NCBI GenBank assembly: GCA_964008075.1
Contig: CAXGAP010000035.1
Coordinates: 1 to 13,601 of the forward strand
Direction: 5' to 3'
Length of the DNA stretch: 13,601 nt
DNA from: UBA724 sp964008075
Lineage (GTDB): Bacteria > Bacteroidota > Bacteroidia > Flavobacteriales > Flavobacteriaceae
Below, one piece after another: positions 13,546 through 13,601 of this stretch (position 1 is its first letter; every line of letters starts with the position of its first letter). The notes beneath the pieces are model-generated. The model was not told the origin of the DNA, ran no database searches, and was given only the letters and a program-made list of their open reading frames with translations. The position numbers were made by a program, and so were the translations under genes.

Positions 13546-13601
13546 ATGTCAAAAGTTTGTCAAATTACTGGTAAAAAAGCGTTGGTTGGAAACAATGTTT
13601 C
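13546..13601 (+). CDS. rpmB: Ribosomal protein L28, 5' part
   Basis: The frame begins MSKVCQITGKKALVGNNV, the N-terminal signature of bacterial 50S subunit protein L28 (the Cys-x-x-x-Gly-Lys segment). It continues past the window end, so only the first 18 codons are visible. In Bacteroidota rpmB is often followed by rpmG, which is not visible here. It lies 74 nt after cinA and has its own promoter upstream. Confidence 0.9.
   Translation, partial: MSKVCQITGKKALVGNNV

Noticed and set aside
1..13601. CRISPR arrays, insertion sequences, prophage, defence or toxin islands, tRNA or rRNA genes
   Set aside because: I saw no repeat arrays, transposase or integrase motifs, or tRNA-like cloverleaf ends; gene content is conserved backbone.

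Overview
The window is about 40% G+C with tightly packed genes and almost no Shine-Dalgarno sequences. It carries several promoters of the Bacteroidota type (TTTG or TTG, about 20 nt, then TAnnTTTG). Protein features such as the RecR, HtpG and FabH-like sequences, a DUF4369-type lipoprotein and the order cinA-rpmB point to Bacteroidota, most likely class Flavobacteriia. This is chromosomal backbone: I see no mobile elements, CRISPR arrays, tRNA or rRNA genes.

Layout. (1) 1-1331, plus strand: the 3' part of a 6-pyruvoyl/6-carboxytetrahydropterin synthase, then a class I mannose-6-phosphate isomerase 2 nt later. (2) 1343-2971, minus strand: a likely operon of a minimal two-helix K+ channel, an AlkB-type dioxygenase and a short lipoprotein. 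(3) 3004-4940, minus strand: htpG with a clear intrinsic terminator. (4) 4941-5228: a 288-nt divergent intergenic region with a near-perfect plus-strand promoter, a 37-codon open frame and a strong intrinsic terminator, all ahead of a FabH-like ketoacyl synthase (5229-6248). (5) 6235-7683, minus strand: a sodium:solute symporter whose 3' end overlaps fabH by 14 bp. (6) 7737-9537, plus strand: recR and a GT2 glycosyltransferase, overlapping by 14 nt. (7) 9555-13471, plus strand: a compact unit of a 2-oxo acid dehydrogenase E2 subunit, a DnaQ-like exonuclease, an FAH-family enzyme and cinA, with junctions of +1, -4 and -1 nt. (8) 13546-end: the start of rpmB (ribosomal protein L28), with its own promoter.

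How the genes relate. Most are unrelated housekeeping genes: folding (HtpG), DNA repair (AlkB, RecR, exonuclease), metabolite repair and central metabolism (FAH-family, CinA, E2) and translation (L28). A possible link is branched-chain fatty acid synthesis. A branched-chain 2-oxo acid dehydrogenase would make the acyl-CoA primers that a KAS III enzyme condenses, and an E2 and a KAS III are both present, but their specificities are inferred.

The most unusual structure is the leader before fabH: a promoter and a terminator with no gene upstream on that strand, and a short hydrophobic frame whose codons run through the terminator hairpin and stop 9 nt before fabH. This looks like a transcription attenuator, a small RNA or a small protein gene. 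The second is the symporter/recR divergent region, where promoter -7 boxes lie 4-5 nt before each start codon and predict leaderless or nearly leaderless mRNAs.
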